Below are positions 41,382 through 43,176 of a stretch of DNA of 43,176 bases, in pieces; the stretch's first letter is position 1, and each line of letters starts with the position of its first letter. Location of the stretch: positions 1 to 43,176 of the forward strand of contig JAFZQO010000048.1 of assembly GCA_017620335.1 (NCBI GenBank), given 5' to 3'. Below the pieces are notes generated by a model. It searched no databases. It had not been told where the DNA came from and saw only the letters and a program-made list of their open reading frames with translations. Origin of the DNA: Bacteroidales bacterium (GTDB lineage: Bacteria; Bacteroidota; Bacteroidia; Bacteroidales; UBA932). The translations under genes were made by a program, and so were the position numbers.

Positions 41382-43176
41382 ATGAACTCCAAAAGAATAG
41401 CGTTCTTCCTTGTCTGCGTCCTGTCTTCAGCGGTCAGCGCCTTTGCGGGCCGCCAGGACGAGACCCTTCTCCGCGGCTCGGTCGTGGACGGAGACGGCGC
41501 CCCGGCCGGATTCGCCACCGCTTACCTTACCGGTGCCAACGGCGCCATCGTCAGCGGCGGTACCGCCGACGGCGACGGCCGCTTCGAACTCCGCGCCGCC
41601 TATGGTGAATACACGCTGACCGTATCCCTGGTCGGATACAAGGACGCTTCGCAGGCGGTCCGTCTCGCCACCGCGCAGATGGAGCTCCCGCCCATTCGTT
41701 TGGAGGAGGATTCCGAGCTGCTCGGCGAGGCCATAATACAGGCCATTATGCCTAAAACCACCCTCACCGGGGAGGGTCTTGCGACTTCCGTGCGCGGTTC
41801 CGTGCTGGAGAATGTCGGTACCGCCCGTGACGTCCTCGGCAAGGTTCCCGGCCTCATCAAGGGCAGTAACGGCATCGAGGTCATCGGCAAGGGCACTCCT
41901 GTCATCTATGTCAACGGCCACAAGGTCACGGACTCCGGCGAGCTTGACAGGCTCCTCAGCCACGAGATCCAGAGCGTGGAGGTGATCAACAACCCCGGCG
42001 CGCAGTATGACGCGACCGTGCGCGCCGTGGTGCGCATCAAGACCGTCAAGCGCCAGGGCGAAGGATTCGGCTTCAACGTGAACCTGTCCGACGCCCAGTC
42101 GCTCCGCCGCAAGGAGCACAATGATCCCGCCGCTTCCTTCAACGCCAACTACCGCAACGGCGGCATGGACTTCTTCGGAGGCGTCAATTTCGCCCGTGAA
42201 AGCGAGATCCAGCTCAGCGATATCGTCCAGGAGACCCTGGGAGAAGCGTTGTTCAAGCAGGACGGCATCATCGATGCGGACTTCACGGGAAAGGGTGCAG
42301 GCCTCAACGGCGGTTTCAACTGGCAGATCTCCGACAACCATTTCGCCGGCTTCAAAGCCGACTGGAACAGGTCGTACCACTATGACGAGCACGTCCTGAT
42401 AGACGAGGACATCTATCTCGACGGGATGCACTATGACCATCTGAACACCTTGTCCGAGGGCAGCCTTGGCTCGAGGATCCCCGGTTCCCTGAGTGCGAAC
42501 GCCTATTATAACGGAACGACCGGCAAGCTGGGCATCGACCTCAACCTGGACTATTTCAGCATGTCCGACAGCAAGTCTTCCCGTTCCGTGGAAGAGAGCG
42601 TCATCGAGGATGCGACCGTGACCACCGAGTCGCTTTCTGGGAACAGGCTTTACGCCGCCAAGCTCGTGTTCTCCTATCCCGTATGGAAGGGGGCGCTGCA
42701 GTTCGGTACGGAAGAGACCTTCTCCCGCCGCAACGACGAGTATTCCCTCAAGGGAGCCGACATCCCCGCCTCCTCCTCAAGGGTGAGGGAGGACAACTAT
42801 GCAGGGTTTGTCAACTACGGATTCATGCTCGGCAAGATCGGCCAGATAGGCGCGGGGCTGCGTTACGAACACGTCGATTATTTCTATGACGACCTGCTCG
42901 GAAGCGACAGTTTCTCGAAGCGTTACGACAACTTCTTCCCATCGCTCTCGTTCGCCGGAGCCTTCGGTCCGGTCCAGACGATGCTGAGCTACAGCGAGCG
43001 CACCGCCCGCCCCAGCTTCTCGATGCTGTCCAGCGCCATACGCTACAACAACCGCTATACCCTGCAGGGCGGCAACGCAAAACTGCAGCCGCAGATCCTC
43101 CAGGAGTTCTCGCTGACTTCGCTGTGGAAGTTCTTCACCTTCGTGATGAACTACAACCGTATCGACAACCCCATCA
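41382..43176 (+). CDS. Outer membrane beta-barrel, TonB-receptor-like, truncated by window end
   Basis: An open frame of 598 codons running off the window. Signal peptide (ends VSAFA), CarboxypepD-regulatory-like beta-sandwich about 28-100 (LRGSVVDGDGAPAGFATAYL), plug-like domain about 110-215 (VLGKVPGLIKGSNGIEVIGKGTPVIYVNGHKV... IQSVEVINNPGAQYDA), then barrel strands with the PF14905 (OMP_b-brl_3) hallmark SERTARPSFSMLSS...NRYTLQGGNAKLQPQ near 43000. No TonB box is obvious. These barrels often follow MacAB-type operons in Bacteroidetes, suggesting a joint role in moving or sensing the exported molecule. 30 bp after tolC, no own promoter seen, so likely the sixth operon gene. Confidence 0.9.
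   Translation, partial: MNSKRIAFFLVCVLSSAVSAFAGRQDETLLRGSVVDGDGAPAGFATAYLTGANGAIVSGGTADGDGRFELRAAYGEYTLTVSLVGYKDASQAVRLATAQMELPPIRLEEDSELLGEAIIQAIMPKTTLTGEGLATSVRGSVLENVGTARDVLGKVPGLIKGSNGIEVIGKGTPVIYVNGHKVTDSGELDRLLSHEIQSVEVINNPGAQYDATVRAVVRIKTVKRQGEGFGFNVNLSDAQSLRRKEHNDPAASFNANYRNGGMDFFGGVNFARESEIQLSDIVQETLGEALFKQDGIIDADFTGKGAGLNGGFNWQISDNHFAGFKADWNRSYHYDEHVLIDEDIYLDGMHYDHLNTLSEGSLGSRIPGSLSANAYYNGTTGKLGIDLNLDYFSMSDSKSSRSVEESVIEDATVTTESLSGNRLYAAKLVFSYPVWKGALQFGTEETFSRRNDEYSLKGADIPASSSRVREDNYAGFVNYGFMLGKIGQIGAGLRYEHVDYFYDDLLGSDSFSKRYDNFFPSLSFAGAFGPVQTMLSYSERTARPSFSMLSSAIRYNNRYTLQGGNAKLQPQILQEFSLTSLWKFFTFVMNYNRIDNPI

Noticed and set aside
41427-42440. 337-codon minus-strand frame
   Set aside because: Antisense to the TonB-receptor-like gene, whose signal peptide, plug and barrel landmarks are clear in the other frame.

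Overview
The window comes from a fairly high-GC member of the Bacteroidales. Almost every transcription unit that starts here is preceded by the Bacteroidetes -7 box TAnnTTTG (usually TATCTTTG). Ribosome-binding sites are weak. Protein families typical of the phylum recur: DUF3109, an Omp85-like barrel, a C69 dipeptidase, PF14905-type barrels and MacB/FtsX efflux operons. I infer a gut or rumen plant-fibre degrader. I cannot fix the genus from sequence alone.

Layout. (1) 1-800: the end of rpsJ (ribosomal protein S10), a CAU tRNA with its terminator, and a 450-bp non-coding stretch holding four ~51-bp tandem units that each fold into a hairpin. (2) 800-5000: unrecognised membrane and secreted proteins, a HAD-like protein, and a GH10 xylanase lipoprotein. 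(3) 5060-13870: an acyltransferase-like membrane protein, a DUF819 protein, a CocE/NonD hydrolase, a PHB-depolymerase-like hydrolase, and a bile-acid-symporter-family transporter coupled to an Omp85-like outer-membrane barrel. (4) 17630-13865 on the minus strand: C69 dipeptidase, upp, a CE1-type esterase and a secreted coiled-coil protein in one tight unit. (5) 17705-21059: dsbD, a TlpA-like thioredoxin lipoprotein and another esterase. (6) 22894-21060 (minus): a membrane LytTR regulator coupled to a double-SnoaL lipoprotein. A small TolQ-like membrane protein and a large nested palindrome follow. (7) 27896-23529 (minus): a GH43-discoidin-FN3-CE1 fusion followed by a stand-alone CE1 esterase. 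Divergent from these is a type-B carboxylesterase. (8) 32182-29406 (minus): a TPR protein coupled to a U32 protein. Divergent from these are a degenerate M16 protein and a DUF3109 protein. (9) 35500-43176: a MacAB-TolC-type efflux operon (ATPase, two permeases, adaptor, TolC) with a palindromic operator-like element at its promoter, followed by a TonB-receptor-like barrel cut by the window end.

How it fits together. Between 3 and 29.4 kb lie a GH10 xylanase, a GH43 domain and seven polypeptides with alpha/beta-hydrolase esterase domains, nearly all with export signals. No SusC/SusD pair is visible. This looks like a dispersed, esterase-heavy set for decorated xylan (acetyl, feruloyl and arabinosyl side groups) rather than a classical PUL. 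The DsbD/TlpA genes could supply reducing power to the periplasm. The efflux operon looks like an independent, ligand-controlled detoxification or export unit. The least explained elements are the covarying hairpin repeats at 537-731, the nested palindrome at 23400-23510, the coupled LytTR/SnoaL pair and the coupled symporter/barrel pair.
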